From positions 124,001 to 188,000 of the forward strand of contig NZ_BOPA01000010.1 of NCBI RefSeq assembly GCF_016863515.1: a stretch of DNA of 64,000 nt, written 5' to 3'. Below are positions 20,402 to 29,272 of the stretch, piece by piece. The DNA comes from Micromonospora gifhornensis. Its GTDB lineage: Bacteria; Actinomycetota; Actinomycetes; Mycobacteriales; Micromonosporaceae. Position numbers and translations under genes: made by a program. Within the stretch, counting starts at the first letter, position 1; each line of letters opens with the position of its first letter. The notes beneath the pieces were generated by a model, which ran no database searches, was not told where the DNA came from, and saw only the letters and a program-made list of their open reading frames with translations.

Positions 20402-21802
20402 GTGACGACTGCAGAGACGACGGGTTACCGGATCGAACGCGACTCGATGGGTGAGGTGGAGGTGCCCGCCGATGCGCTGTGGCGGGCCCAGACACAGCGG
20501 GCGGTGCAGAACTTCCCGATCTCGGGTCGGGGCATCGAGCCCGCCCAGATCCGGGCGCTGGCCCAGATCAAGGGGGCGGCGGCCGAGGTCAACGGCGATC
20601 TGGGGGTGATCGACGCGAACGTGGCCGCGTCGATCGCCGCCGCCGCCGCGCACGTGGCCGACGGCGGGTACGACGACCAGTTCCCGATCGACGTGTTCCA
20701 GACCGGCTCCGGCACCTCGTCGAACATGAACACCAACGAGGTGATCGCCACGCTGGCCAGCCGGGAGCTGGGCCGCGACGTGCACCCCAACGACGACGTC
20801 AACGCCTCCCAGTCGAGCAACGACGTCTTCCCGTCCTCGATCCACTTGGCCGCCACCGAGGCCGTCGTCCGTGACCTGCTGCCGGCGCTGGACCACCTGG
20901 CCGGCGCGCTGGAAGCCAAGGCCACGGAGTTCGAGACGGTGGTCAAGGCGGGGCGTACCCACCTGATGGACGCCACGCCGGTGACCCTGGGGCAGGAGTT
21001 CGGCGGGTACGCCGCACAGATCCGCTACGGCATCGAGCGGCTGGACGGGGTGCTGCCCCGGCTGGCCGAGCTGCCGTTGGGCGGTACGGCGGTGGGCACC
21101 GGCATCAACACTCCGCTCGGCTTCGCCGCCGCCGTGATCGAGAAGCTGCGCGACTCCACCGGGCTGCCGTTGACCGAGGCGCGCAACCACTTCGAGGCGC
21201 AGGGCGCGCGGGACGCGCTGGTGGAGGCGTCGGGTCAGCTGCGTACCGTCGCGGTTGGTCTTTACAAGATCGCCAACGACATCCGGTGGATGGGCTCGGG
21301 CCCCCGCGCCGGCCTGCGTGAGCTGCGCATCCCCGACCTGCAGCCCGGCTCGTCGATCATGCCCGGCAAGGTCAACCCGGTGGTCTGCGAGGCGGTCCGG
21401 CAGGTCTGCGCGCAGGTGATCGGCAACGACGCCACGGTGGCGTTCGCCGGCTCGCAGGGCGACTTCGAACTCAACGTGATGCTCCCGGTGATGGGCCGCA
21501 ACCTGCTCGAATCGATCCGGCTGCTGGCCGCGTCGAGCCGCTTGCTCGCCGACCGCTGCGTGGTCGGCCTGGTCGCGGACGCCGAGGTCTGCCTGTCGTA
21601 CGCCGAAGGCTCGCCGTCGATCGTCACCCCCCTCAACCGCTACCTGGGGTACGACGAGGCCGCCTCGATCGCCAAGGAGGCACTGGCCAAGCAGACCTCG
21701 ATCCGGGAGGTGGTGATCTCCCGTGGCCATGTCGACTCCGGCAAGCTCACCGAGGTCCAGTTGGACGAGGCCCTGGACCTGCTCCGGATGACCCACCCCT
21801 GA
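20402..21802 (+). CDS. fumC: fumarate hydratase, class II
   Basis: This 466-residue tetrameric, cofactor-free fumarase interconverts fumarate and malate. Key blocks are [54 protein letters not shown] and the signature [12 protein letters not shown]. Length is typical. The GTG at 20402 is chosen from homologue-like N-terminus [21 protein letters not shown] and an AGGA 8 nt upstream; ATG 20393 is an alternative. The genome thus carries both fumarase classes in near tandem. Confidence 0.95.
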   Translation: MTTAETTGYRIERDSMGEVEVPADALWRAQTQRAVQNFPISGRGIEPAQIRALAQIKGAAAEVNGDLGVIDANVAASIAAAAAHVADGGYDDQFPIDVFQTGSGTSSNMNTNEVIATLASRELGRDVHPNDDVNASQSSNDVFPSSIHLAATEAVVRDLLPALDHLAGALEAKATEFETVVKAGRTHLMDATPVTLGQEFGGYAAQIRYGIERLDGVLPRLAELPLGGTAVGTGINTPLGFAAAVIEKLRDSTGLPLTEARNHFEAQGARDALVEASGQLRTVAVGLYKIANDIRWMGSGPRAGLRELRIPDLQPGSSIMPGKVNPVVCEAVRQVCAQVIGNDATVAFAGSQGDFELNVMLPVMGRNLLESIRLLAASSRLLADRCVVGLVADAEVCLSYAEGSPSIVTPLNRYLGYDEAASIAKEALAKQTSIREVVISRGHVDSGKLTEVQLDEALDLLRMTHP

Positions 21803-21808
21803 CCGACG

Positions 21809-22093
21809 TCACGGCTGCGCCTCGGGGCGCGGTACCCAGGCCAGGAAGCGGGCGAAGAGGGCGGCCGGGGCAGGACCCTCGTCCGGGTCCAGGCGGTAGA
21901 GGTCGGCTGCCGCCTCGTGCAGTACGGCGCAGAGGTAGACGCTGAGGGCGATCCGGTCGTGGGCGTACTCGGCGATCAGCGTCAGTCGTGCCGTCGCGCA
22001 GGGCCAGGGTGCCGCGCAGGCCCGACACAGCCACAGTGGGCGCAAGGGCAGGTGAGGACGCGTCACCGGTCCCTCGGCGGATGAGGTCGGCAT
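21809..22093 (-). CDS. conserved actinomycete small protein, unknown function
   Basis: This 94-residue protein reads RPLWLCRACAAPWPCATARLTLIAEYAHDRIALSVYL in its first half, with paired cysteines (CRAC, PWPC) that may bind a metal, followed by a helical region. Similar short proteins commonly sit next to XRE/DUF5753 and DUF397 genes in Streptomyces and Micromonospora. It is divergent from the XRE regulator at 22349. Function unknown. The ATG at 22093 is chosen because upstream sequence in the frame is low-complexity and unlike the family. Confidence 0.65.
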   Translation of the reverse strand: MPTSSAEGPVTRPHLPLRPLWLCRACAAPWPCATARLTLIAEYAHDRIALSVYLCAVLHEAAADLYRLDPDEGPAPAALFARFLAWVPRPEAQP

Positions 22094-22348
22094 GGCGCAG
22101 CCTTCCGGTAGAGCGGACTCGTCACGGCCCCCGGCGATGGGACCGCCCGGCCGGGGGAGCGGGGCGGTCCCATCTCGACGCCGCCCCTTGGGGGAATGAG
22201 CGGCGAGCGTCGCTGCGCACAGTCTGCTGAGCACACCGTTACGGTCGGAAGGGTTTGGCCGTGCTGTCCGAGGCCCACTGTGGCCGGGCCGGGTTGCCGG
22301 TGGCGGTGCGCTGTAGTCGATCGACCGGTTCCTGGAGGGCGGCTGGAA

Positions 22349-23161
22349 ATGGCGAGTGGACAGCTGACAGCGGCGGCCTTCCTGGTCGCGGAGTTACGTT
22401 GGGCGCGGGCTCGGCAGGGCTGGAGTCAGGAGGATCTGGCCAAGGCCGTGAACTACTCGCCGTCGATGGTCAGCGCGGTGGAGTTGGGTCAACAGCCGCC
22501 CACCCCGAAGTACCTGGAACAGTTCGACAAGGCCCTGGACACCGGCGGCCTCTACGGCCGAATGCTCACCCACCTGGTAGCCCTCGACAAAGCCCAGGTC
22601 TGGCTTCGAGGATGGCGTGCCATCCTCGAAGGTGCCGACGAATTGCGGTGGTTTGAACCACTGCACGTGCCAGGTCTACTTCAGACCGAGCCCTATGCTC
22701 GCGCGGTCTTCGAGGCCGACGACTCGCTGGCCCGCGCGGAGCGCGAGGAACGCCTCGCTGACCGCCTGGCGAGCCAGGGTGTTGTCTGCCAGGAGGAGCC
22801 GCCCCGCATGGTGGTGGTGATAGACGAGGCCGCTCTGCGACGTCGAGTCGGTGGCCGCAAGATCATGTTGGAGCAGACGCAGCACCTGGCTCGGCTGGCC
22901 AGTGATCATCCGTCGCTCCGGCTGCTTGTGGTGCCGCAGTCCGCCGATGAGTATCCGGGGCTCAACGGACCGTTCATGCTCGCCACCCTGAAAGACCGGA
23001 CGGTCGTGGCCTACCTGGGTGGCCAGATCGGTGGCCGTGAACTTGATCGGCCGTCGGATCTGTCGATGCTGCAACGGGTTTGGGAAGCTACCCTGGGCGC
23101 GGCCCTACCAGCACAGGAGTCGATCGAATTGCTGAAGGAGATTGCCGAGTCATGGAGCTGA
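22349..23161 (+). CDS. XRE family regulator with DUF5753 domain
   Basis: This 270-residue protein has an N-terminal Cro/C1-type helix-turn-helix (ELRWARARQGWSQEDLAKAV and YSPSMVSAVELGQQPPTP, residues about 11-60) and a DUF5753 domain (WFEPLHVPGLLQTEPYARAVF through VVPQSADEYPGLNGPFMLATL). It belongs to the WhiJ-like regulators of actinomycete development. Its 3' end overlaps the DUF397 gene by 10 nt. The ATG at 22349 has a GGAGGG ribosome site upstream. Confidence 0.92.
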   Translation: MASGQLTAAAFLVAELRWARARQGWSQEDLAKAVNYSPSMVSAVELGQQPPTPKYLEQFDKALDTGGLYGRMLTHLVALDKAQVWLRGWRAILEGADELRWFEPLHVPGLLQTEPYARAVFEADDSLARAEREERLADRLASQGVVCQEEPPRMVVVIDEAALRRRVGGRKIMLEQTQHLARLASDHPSLRLLVVPQSADEYPGLNGPFMLATLKDRTVVAYLGGQIGGRELDRPSDLSMLQRVWEATLGAALPAQESIELLKEIAESWS

Positions 23162-23340
23162 GCGGTGCGCGGTGGCGCAAGAGCAGCCGCAGCGGCTCCA
23201 GCGACCAGTGTGTCGAGGTGGCTACGAACCTGCCCGGGGTGGTGGGGGTGCGGGACAGCAAGGATGCGGCGGGGGCGGTGCTGACCTTTGACGCGTACGC
23301 CTGGCGGGTTTTCGTTGCCGCGCCGCCGCGCCTGACGTGA
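23152..23340 (+). CDS. DUF397 domain small protein, partner of XRE regulator
   Basis: This 62-residue protein shows W-RKSSRSG, CVEVATNLPGVVGVRDSKDAAGAVLTFDAYAWRVFV, the DUF397 pattern. It overlaps the upstream XRE/DUF5753 gene by 10 nt and its stop overlaps the next GTG. In Streptomyces such XRE-DUF397 pairs form the WhiJ/BldB-associated regulatory families and have been proposed to behave like toxin-antitoxin pairs; the biochemical role is not settled. Confidence 0.88.
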   Translation: MELSGARWRKSSRSGSSDQCVEVATNLPGVVGVRDSKDAAGAVLTFDAYAWRVFVAAPPRLT

Positions 23341-23733
23341 TCAGCGCTCCCGGCGCGGAGGTGTTGGAGCGGCTGGATCGGGAGCGCGTGGTCTGGCTCT
23401 GCACGTTGCGGCCGGACGGGTCGCCGCACCTGACACCGGTCTGGTTCCTGTATCTCGACGGTGAGTGGTGGATCGGCACCGCCGAGCGCAACCGGAAGGT
23501 CCCGCAACATCGCCGCCGATCCCCGGGTCTCGCTGGCGCTGCCGGACGGGGATGCGCCGGTCGTCGCCGAGGGCGTGGCGAGCATCGTGCGCCAGCCGTT
23601 CCCGGCCGCCGTCGTGGACGGCCTGCGGCACCGGTACGACGGGTGGGACGTCACAGTGGACGGCCCGGACGGACGGTACGTGCTGCTGCGGATCGTGATG
23701 ACCCGCTGGCTGATGGCCGGACGCGCCCACTGA
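23337..23733 (+). pseudogene. frameshifted pyridoxamine-5'-phosphate-oxidase-like (F420/FMN split-barrel) protein
   Basis: The N-terminal half (from GTG 23337, overlapping the DUF397 stop) reads ERLDRERVVWLCTLRPDGSPHLTPVWF, the split-barrel family start. After GTAERNRKV the frame goes wrong, while the expected continuation RNIAADPRVSLALPDGD appears in another frame down to the stop at 23733. One extra C in the CCC run at 23501-23503 explains the break. Joined, the product would be about 131 residues, a normal length. It is either a recent pseudogene or a sequencing error. Confidence 0.8.
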
Positions 23734-23806
23734 TCGCCCAATGCGGGGTCTCTGGGTGCGTTTCCTGTTGCTCTGGCGACAACAAACGCACCCAAAGAGC
23801 GTGGGC

Positions 23807-24352
23807 TCAGCTGCGAGCGGCGGCCTTGCGGGCGCGGTAGGCGTTGACGGCGGCCCGGTTGCCGCAGCCGGCCTCGCAGAATCGGCGGGAGCGGTTCTTC
23901 GACAGGTCGACAAGCACGTTGTCGCAGTCGGGGTACTCGCAGGTGCGTAGCCTGCGCAGCTCGCCGCCGCGCACCACGTCGGCGATCGCCATCGCCGCCT
24001 CGACCGCCATCCTGGTGGCCAGCGGGGCATCCCGAGGCACGGCGTGCAGGTGGTACGGCTCGTCGTCGTGGGTGATGAGCTGGGGCAGGGCGCGGTGTTC
24101 GCGGAGCAGTCCGTTGACGATCGAGACGATCTCGTCGACGTCGGCGTACCAGATCCGGCGCAGCCGGGGGCGCAGGGCGCGTACGGCCCGCAGTTCGGTT
24201 TCGGTGTGTTCGTGTCTTCCGGTGTAGGCATGGGCGGTGAAGAAGGCGCTCAGGGCCTCCACGTCGGGTAGCCCTTCGTCGCCTTGGCCGGCGGTGTTGA
24301 CCAGCGCGGCGACGGCGATCAGGGAACACTCGGTGTCATGAGCGAAGAGCAA
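23807..24352 (-). CDS. CGNR zinc-finger / ABATE domain protein
   Basis: This 181-residue protein has an N-terminal ABATE-like region and a C-terminal CGNR zinc finger: RTCEYPDCDNVLVDLSKNRSRRFCEAGCGNRAAVNAYRARK, with the four cysteines in place. Such proteins are putative stress-induced transcription regulators. The gene starts at TTG 24352 with AGGAG 5 nt upstream and diverges from an EamA transporter. An inverted repeat lies in the shared promoter region, which suggests it controls the transporter and itself. Confidence 0.87.
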   Translation of the reverse strand: MLFAHDTECSLIAVAALVNTAGQGDEGLPDVEALSAFFTAHAYTGRHEHTETELRAVRALRPRLRRIWYADVDEIVSIVNGLLREHRALPQLITHDDEPYHLHAVPRDAPLATRMAVEAAMAIADVVRGGELRRLRTCEYPDCDNVLVDLSKNRSRRFCEAGCGNRAAVNAYRARKAAARS

Positions 24353-24383
24353 CTTGACTCCTGTCGTGGCCCGACTCTAGCGT

Positions 24384-24410
24384 CATCGGTGTAACCCTAG
24401 TTTGCCGATG
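24384..24410. promoter_or_regulatory. inverted repeat between CGNR regulator and EamA transporter
   Basis: CATCGG and CCGATG are separated by 15 bp, with partly symmetric inner bases (GTAAC...GTTTGC). It lies in the middle of the divergent 83-bp promoter region. Candidate operator for the CGNR protein. Confidence 0.4.
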
Positions 24411-24435
24411 TCGCGGTGCCGTGCCAAGGAGAGCC

Positions 24436-25395
24436 ATGCGTCAATCACCCGTCGCCGGTGCCGGCCTCGCGCTGGCCCTGCTCTCCGCGGTCACCTTCGC
24501 CACCTCGGGCACCTTCGCCCGATCCCTGATCAACGCCGGTTGGTCCGCCGAGTCGGTGGTCATCGCCCGCGTCGGCCTCGCCGCCCTGGTGCTGGCGGCA
24601 CCCGCCTTGCTCGTCATGCGGGGCCAGTGGCCGGTGCTGCGCCGCAACCTTGCCTCGATCGGTGTCTTCGGGCTGCTGGGAGTGGCGGTCGCCCAGGTCT
24701 GCTTCTTCAACGCGGTGCGCTACCTGCCCGTCGGCGTCGCGTTGCTGCTGGAGTACCTCGGCATCATCCTCGTCGTCGGGTGGACCTGGCTGGTGCAGGG
24801 GCAGCGCCCGCGTCGGCTGACCGTGGCCGGGTCGGTGGCAGCCCTGGCCGGCCTGTTCTTCGTGCTCGACATGGCCGGTGCGGGTCGACTCGACCCGATC
24901 GGGGTGCTCTGGGGGCTGGGCGCGGCGGTCGGGCTCGCCGGCTACTTCGTACTAGCCGGGCGGGTCGACTCCGCGCTGCCGTCGGTGGTCATGGCCAGTG
25001 GCGGCATGGCGGTCGGTGCCGCGGTGCTGCTGGCGCTCGGCCTGGTCGGCGCGCTGCCGCTGCGGGCCAGCTTCGGCGCGGTGGAGTTCGGCGGGCAGGA
25101 GACGAGCTGGTTGGTGCCGATCGCCGGTCTGGTGCTGGTGGCTGCGGTGATCGCCTACCTGGCCGGGATCGCCGCTACCCGTGTGCTCGGCGCGCGGATG
25201 GCCTCCTTCGTGGGGCTGACCGAGGTGATGTTCGCGGTGCTGATCGCCTGGCTGGTGCTGGGCGAACTGCCCACGGTGGTGCAACTGTTCGGCGGGGCGT
25301 TGATCGTCGCCGGAGTGGCACTGGTCCGCATCGACGAACTACGCGCACCCGCCCTCCCCGAGCAGCCGAAGGCGGCGGAGCCGGCCCTCACGTGA
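24436..25395 (+). CDS. EamA/DMT family transporter
   Basis: This 319-residue protein has ten hydrophobic segments arranged as two EamA repeats (residues about 10-140 and 155-290), the drug/metabolite transporter layout (RhaT/YdcZ-like). The opening ALALLSAVTFATSGTFARSLINAGWS and the second-half RVLGARMASFVGLTEVMFAVLIAWLVLGE are typical. Start ATG 24436 has AAGGAGAG upstream. Substrate unknown; likely exporter of an amino acid or metabolite. Confidence 0.88.
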   Translation: MRQSPVAGAGLALALLSAVTFATSGTFARSLINAGWSAESVVIARVGLAALVLAAPALLVMRGQWPVLRRNLASIGVFGLLGVAVAQVCFFNAVRYLPVGVALLLEYLGIILVVGWTWLVQGQRPRRLTVAGSVAALAGLFFVLDMAGAGRLDPIGVLWGLGAAVGLAGYFVLAGRVDSALPSVVMASGGMAVGAAVLLALGLVGALPLRASFGAVEFGGQETSWLVPIAGLVLVAAVIAYLAGIAATRVLGARMASFVGLTEVMFAVLIAWLVLGELPTVVQLFGGALIVAGVALVRIDELRAPALPEQPKAAEPALT

Positions 25396-25408
25396 CACTC
25401 TGGTCGGC

Positions 25409-26149
25409 ATGCTGAGCGCGGTGGTGTTCGACGCCGACGAGACGCTGCTCGATCTGCGCCCGGCCGTCACCGGTGGGTTGGCGACCGTACTCGACGAGAT
25501 GCGGCGGCTGACCCCGGCGGCGGCCGAGGTGTCGCTCGCCGACCTCGAATCGGACTGGGGTGCCGTCTTCGGTGACATGGCCGCGGCGCCGGTGATGGAG
25601 ATCCGTCGGGCGGCACTGGCCCGTTCGCTGGCCCGGGCGGGCCTCGGCGACCACCTGGACGAGTTGGCAGAGGTCTTCTTCGCCCGCCGGTTCGCGCTCA
25701 CCCGGCCTTTCCCTGACGTGCTGCCCGCGCTCGCCGACCTGCGGCCTCGGTGGAAGCTCGGCTTCGCGACCAACGGCAACAGCCGCGCGGAACGCTGCGG
25801 GTTGGCCGGCGAGTTCGCCTTCGAGGTGTACGCACACGAGAACGGCCTGCCGAAGAAGCCCGCACCGGAGTTCTACGCCGCGGTGTGCGAGGCGGCCGGG
25901 GTGGCACCTTCGCAGGTGGTGTACGTCGGGGACAACCTGGCGCTCGACGTGGTCGCCGCACAGCGGGCCGGGTTGCGGGCGGTCTGGCTGAACCGGCGGG
26001 GCGAGTCGCTTCCCCCTGATGTGCTGCCGGATGCGGCAGTTTGCTCTCTTGCCGAGCTGCCCGCTGTCCTGGTCGGCCTTTCCGGCGAAGCAGACTTTTT
26101 GCTTCCTAGTGGACGCCGGTCTGGCGAAACGTCATGCGTTGATGTCTGA
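25409..26149 (+). CDS. HAD family hydrolase
   Basis: This 246-residue protein has the haloacid dehalogenase motifs: motif I FDADETLLD (nucleophile Asp and acid Asp), motif II LGFATNGNS, motif III lysine in GLPKKPAPEFY and motif IV VVYVGDNLALDVVAAQRAG. It is a subfamily IA (class 1) phosphatase, probably acting on a small phosphorylated metabolite. It starts 13 bp after the EamA gene and its stop region abuts the protease gene. Confidence 0.88.
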   Translation: MLSAVVFDADETLLDLRPAVTGGLATVLDEMRRLTPAAAEVSLADLESDWGAVFGDMAAAPVMEIRRAALARSLARAGLGDHLDELAEVFFARRFALTRPFPDVLPALADLRPRWKLGFATNGNSRAERCGLAGEFAFEVYAHENGLPKKPAPEFYAAVCEAAGVAPSQVVYVGDNLALDVVAAQRAGLRAVWLNRRGESLPPDVLPDAAVCSLAELPAVLVGLSGEADFLLPSGRRSGETSCVDV

Positions 26150-26181
26150 TGACGCCACGTCCCTCAACGAGAGGATTCGAT

Positions 26182-27861
26182 GTGGTGAGCAAGCGCTTCA
26201 CCGTCGGTGTCGTCGCGACCGCGGCGGCACTGGCACTCACGGTGACCGGCCTGGGCGTGCCCGCTGGTGCCGAGCCGTCCGGCGTCGCCCGGACCTTCAC
26301 CGTGGTGGCGGAGGACGGGGTCTCCGCCGATGCCGCCATCGCCGCGATCCGGTCGGCCGGCGGGACCGTGGTGTCCCGTACCGACGAGGTCGGTGTGTTC
26401 CAGGTGACCAGCGACCGGGCCGACTTCGCGACGAAGGCGACCGCTGCCGCCGCCCTGATCGGCGCCGCCGAGGAGAAGGCCATCGGCCGTAAGCCCAAGC
26501 TGGACCGGGTCGAGCAGGAGCACCTGCTGGCAGCCGCCGCCAAGGGGGCCGGCAAGCAGCGGGGCAAGAAGATGGACCCGCTGGACGACAAGCTCTGGGG
26601 CCTGGAGATGATCCGGGCCGACAAGGCGCGCAAGATCGAGCCGGGCGACCGCCGGGTCACCGTCGGCGTCCTGGACACCGGCGTCGACGCCAGCCACCCG
26701 GACATCGCGCCGAACTTCAACTGGGCGCTGTCGCGCAACTTCGCGCCCGACATCCCCGAGATCGACGGGCCGTGCGAGGTGCCGAGCTGCCTCGACCCGG
26801 CCGGCACCGACGACGGCGGACACGGTACGCACGTCGCCGGCACCATCGGTGCTGCCGCCAACGGCTTCGGCCTCTCCGGCGTCGCCCCGAAGGTCTCGCT
26901 GGTCAACCTCAAGGGCGGCCAGGACTCCGGCTACTTCTTCCTGAACCCGGTGGTCAACGCACTGCTGCACGCCGGCAGGTCGGGCCTGGACGTGGTCAAC
27001 ATGTCCTTCTACGTGGACCCGTGGCTCTACAACTGCACGGCCAACCCGGCTGACTCGCCGGAGGCGCAGGCCGCGCAGCGGGCCACCATCCGGGCCATGA
27101 AGCGGGCGCTGACCTACGCCCACGACCGGGGCGTCACCCTGGTCGGTGCGCTCGGCAACAACCACGAAGACCTGGGCGACCCGCGTACGGACTTCTCCAG
27201 CCCGAACTACGGGGATGTCGCGCCGTACCCCCGCGAGATCGACAACAACAGCTGCTGGGACCTGCCCACCGAGGGGCCGCACGTCATCAGCGTCTCGTCG
27301 GTCGGGCCGTCGGGTAAGAAGGCGGACTACTCCAACTACGGCACCGAGCAGACCGCCATCGCCGCGCCGGGCGGTTGGTTCCGGGACGGCTTCGGCACCG
27401 ACACGTTCCGTACCGACGCCAACATGATCCTGTCCACGTACCCGCTGAAGGTCCTCCAGGAGGAGGGCTCGGTGGACGAGGACGGCAACATCGTGCCGGG
27501 CGCGGAGACCTTCGTGTTCAAGGAGTGCAAGGCCAACCGGCAGTGCGCCTACTACACGTACCTCCAGGGCACCTCGATGGCCGCTCCGCACGCCTCGGGC
27601 GTCGCCGCGCTCATCGTGAGCCGGTACGGCAAGCCGCAGGGCCGGGGTGGCTTCGGCCTGGACCCGGACGTGGTCGAGCGGCACCTGCTCCGCACGGCCG
27701 CCGAGCGGGCCTGCCCGGAGCCCAGGTTGCAGACCTACACCAACGAGGGCCGCTCACCCGAGTTCGACGCCTACTGCGCCGGCTCGCGCGACTTCAACGG
27801 TTTCTACGGCCACGGCATCATCGACGCCTACGCCGCAGTGACCACCCCGCTGCGCCGCTAG
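26182..27861 (+). CDS. secreted S8 family serine peptidase (subtilase)
   Basis: This protease of about 559 residues has a signal peptide (KRFTVGVVATAAALALTVTGLGVPAGA), an N-terminal I9-like propeptide region and a subtilisin catalytic domain. The triad is visible: Asp in VGVLDTGVDASHPDI, His in GGHGTHVAGTIG, Ser in LQGTSMAAPHASG. The oxyanion Asn lies in GALGNNHED. Start GTG 26182 (or 26185) follows GAGAGG; ATG 26149, overlapping the HAD stop, would add 11 residues before the signal peptide. Several Cys pairs fit an extracellular enzyme. Confidence 0.93.
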   Translation: MVSKRFTVGVVATAAALALTVTGLGVPAGAEPSGVARTFTVVAEDGVSADAAIAAIRSAGGTVVSRTDEVGVFQVTSDRADFATKATAAAALIGAAEEKAIGRKPKLDRVEQEHLLAAAAKGAGKQRGKKMDPLDDKLWGLEMIRADKARKIEPGDRRVTVGVLDTGVDASHPDIAPNFNWALSRNFAPDIPEIDGPCEVPSCLDPAGTDDGGHGTHVAGTIGAAANGFGLSGVAPKVSLVNLKGGQDSGYFFLNPVVNALLHAGRSGLDVVNMSFYVDPWLYNCTANPADSPEAQAAQRATIRAMKRALTYAHDRGVTLVGALGNNHEDLGDPRTDFSSPNYGDVAPYPREIDNNSCWDLPTEGPHVISVSSVGPSGKKADYSNYGTEQTAIAAPGGWFRDGFGTDTFRTDANMILSTYPLKVLQEEGSVDEDGNIVPGAETFVFKECKANRQCAYYTYLQGTSMAAPHASGVAALIVSRYGKPQGRGGFGLDPDVVERHLLRTAAERACPEPRLQTYTNEGRSPEFDAYCAGSRDFNGFYGHGIIDAYAAVTTPLRR

Positions 27862-27924
27862 CCTCGCGGGCCCGCGCGTCCGCCGCGCGGGTTCGTGCGG
27901 CCTGTCTGCGCGGCCCCGTCCGCA

Positions 27925-27979
27925 GTTACGCCGAAGTGGCGGTTACCCGAGTACTGGGTGACCGCCACTTCGGCGTAAC
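27925..27979. repeat. 24-bp-stem hairpin, left member of twin pair
   Basis: GTTACGCCGAAGTGGCGGT and its exact complement extend through TACCC/GGGTG to a 24-bp stem with one G-T pair and a 7-nt loop. It lies 63 nt after the protease stop and 41 nt beyond the 3' end of the DUF559-type gene. A diverged version is at 29164-29220. It could terminate both genes or belong to a mobile palindromic repeat family. Confidence 0.85.
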
Positions 27980-28020
27980 GGAGTGGATCAGCCCCTCCGC
28001 GCGGCGCGGGCGGCGGGTGG

Positions 28021-28992
28021 TCAGCGGTGCCAGCCGGCGGCGGCGAGGGCGGTACGGACCTCCCGCACGAGTCCCGGGAAGTCGCGGTGCAGGCGTCGAC
28101 TGGTCACGTGCAGCACTCGCCAGCCGGCCGCCATCAACTGGTTGAGCCGCTGCCGGTCGAGGTGAAGCTGGTCGGGATCGCTGTGCCAGAGCCCGTCGTA
28201 CTCGACGGCCACCCGGTATTCGGGCCACGACAGGTCAGGGTGCAGGATCTGACCGTTGGCCAGCCGCACCGGATGTTGGGTGACCGGTCGGGGCAGCCCG
28301 GCCAGTATCAGCCGGACCCGTAGCTGCGACTCGGGCGGCGACTGCGCACCCCCATCGGCCAGGCCGAACACCCACTCGGCCCGCCGACCCCCGGGCCGGC
28401 CCACGTTTGCCCTGGCCATGGCGTCCAGCCGGGTGTGGTCGACCAACTTCTGCCGGAGCATGGCGTCGATGATGCCGACCGCCTGTACCGGCTCCAGCCA
28501 CACCGCGCACTCCCAGGCCGAGCAGATGACATCCGATCGGGGCAAGGGCTGCGAGCCCACCGGCCCCGCGATGGCGGCTGGCCGGCAGGTGTGCTCGGCG
28601 GACTCGGGCCACTGCTGGGCTTCCGAGGTGGGCTGCGGCGGCTGGCGTGGACCGAGGGTGTGCACTCGGATGCCGCGCTGGGAGCCGAGCCGGAACTGCA
28701 TCGGTGCCAGGACGTGAACCTCGTCGGTGAAGGTTGCAGCGTGCTCGATGCCGTGCAGGTAGGCCGCTGACGGTCCGGCCATCAGCACGCCGGATGGTAA
28801 TCGCAGCGAGGCCGCTCGGCAGAGCAACTCGTGATCGCGGTCGAGGCGGGCGTCGGCGTACACGTCGTGCATCAGGCGGACCCAGGACGCACCGCGAAGC
28901 TGGTGCCGGGTGATCAGGCGGTCGCGGATCGCCTCGGAACCGCGGAACACCTGCCACGCAAGAGCGGCCGGCCGGTACGGGGAAGGAGGCAT
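28021..28992 (-). CDS. AbiEi-antitoxin-like N-terminus with DUF559 nuclease-like C-terminus
   Basis: This 323-residue protein begins with a winged-helix-like region (IRDRLITRHQLRGASWVRLMHDVYAD) typical of AbiEi-type proteins that open with a type IV antitoxin-like segment. The C-terminal 100 residues fit DUF559/Vsr-like endonuclease fold: LSWPEYRVAVEYDGLWH (acidic, E-x-DG) then RQRLNQLMAAGWRVLHVTSRRL. Actual nuclease activity is unproven. It is bracketed by two related hairpins. Start ATG 28992 has GGAGG close upstream; earlier starts add unlikely sequence. Confidence 0.8.
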   Translation of the reverse strand: MPPSPYRPAALAWQVFRGSEAIRDRLITRHQLRGASWVRLMHDVYADARLDRDHELLCRAASLRLPSGVLMAGPSAAYLHGIEHAATFTDEVHVLAPMQFRLGSQRGIRVHTLGPRQPPQPTSEAQQWPESAEHTCRPAAIAGPVGSQPLPRSDVICSAWECAVWLEPVQAVGIIDAMLRQKLVDHTRLDAMARANVGRPGGRRAEWVFGLADGGAQSPPESQLRVRLILAGLPRPVTQHPVRLANGQILHPDLSWPEYRVAVEYDGLWHSDPDQLHLDRQRLNQLMAAGWRVLHVTSRRLHRDFPGLVREVRTALAAAGWHR

Positions 28993-29163
28993 GCCTCCAC
29001 CGTGCGGCCTACCGTGAGCCCTGCGGCACCCCTGTGGACAACGGTCGGCCTCATGATCGACCACCCCTGTGGACAACACACACGCCACAGCCCGGAAGTG
29101 GTATGGGCCCGCGCCACCCCGTCATGGACGTCCGCGCGCCACGCTGAGGTAGGGAGGCTTCGC

Positions 29164-29220
29164 CATTACGCCGGAATTGCGGTTTCCGTCGCTCCCGGTT
29201 ACCGCCATTCCGCCGTAACG
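29164..29220. repeat. imperfect hairpin, right member of twin pair
   Basis: CATTACGCCGGAATTGCGGTTT pairs imperfectly with TTACCGCCATTCCGCCGTAACG. The arms are recognisably the same sequence family as the hairpin at 27925-27979 (consensus GTTACGCCGRARTGGCGGT). It lies upstream of the DUF559-type gene and downstream of the IclR-type gene. Confidence 0.75.
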
Positions 29221-29272
29221 GTGCCTGCCTGCCAGCCCGGCCGGGGCAGGTGGCGGCGGGGATGAGGTGGTG

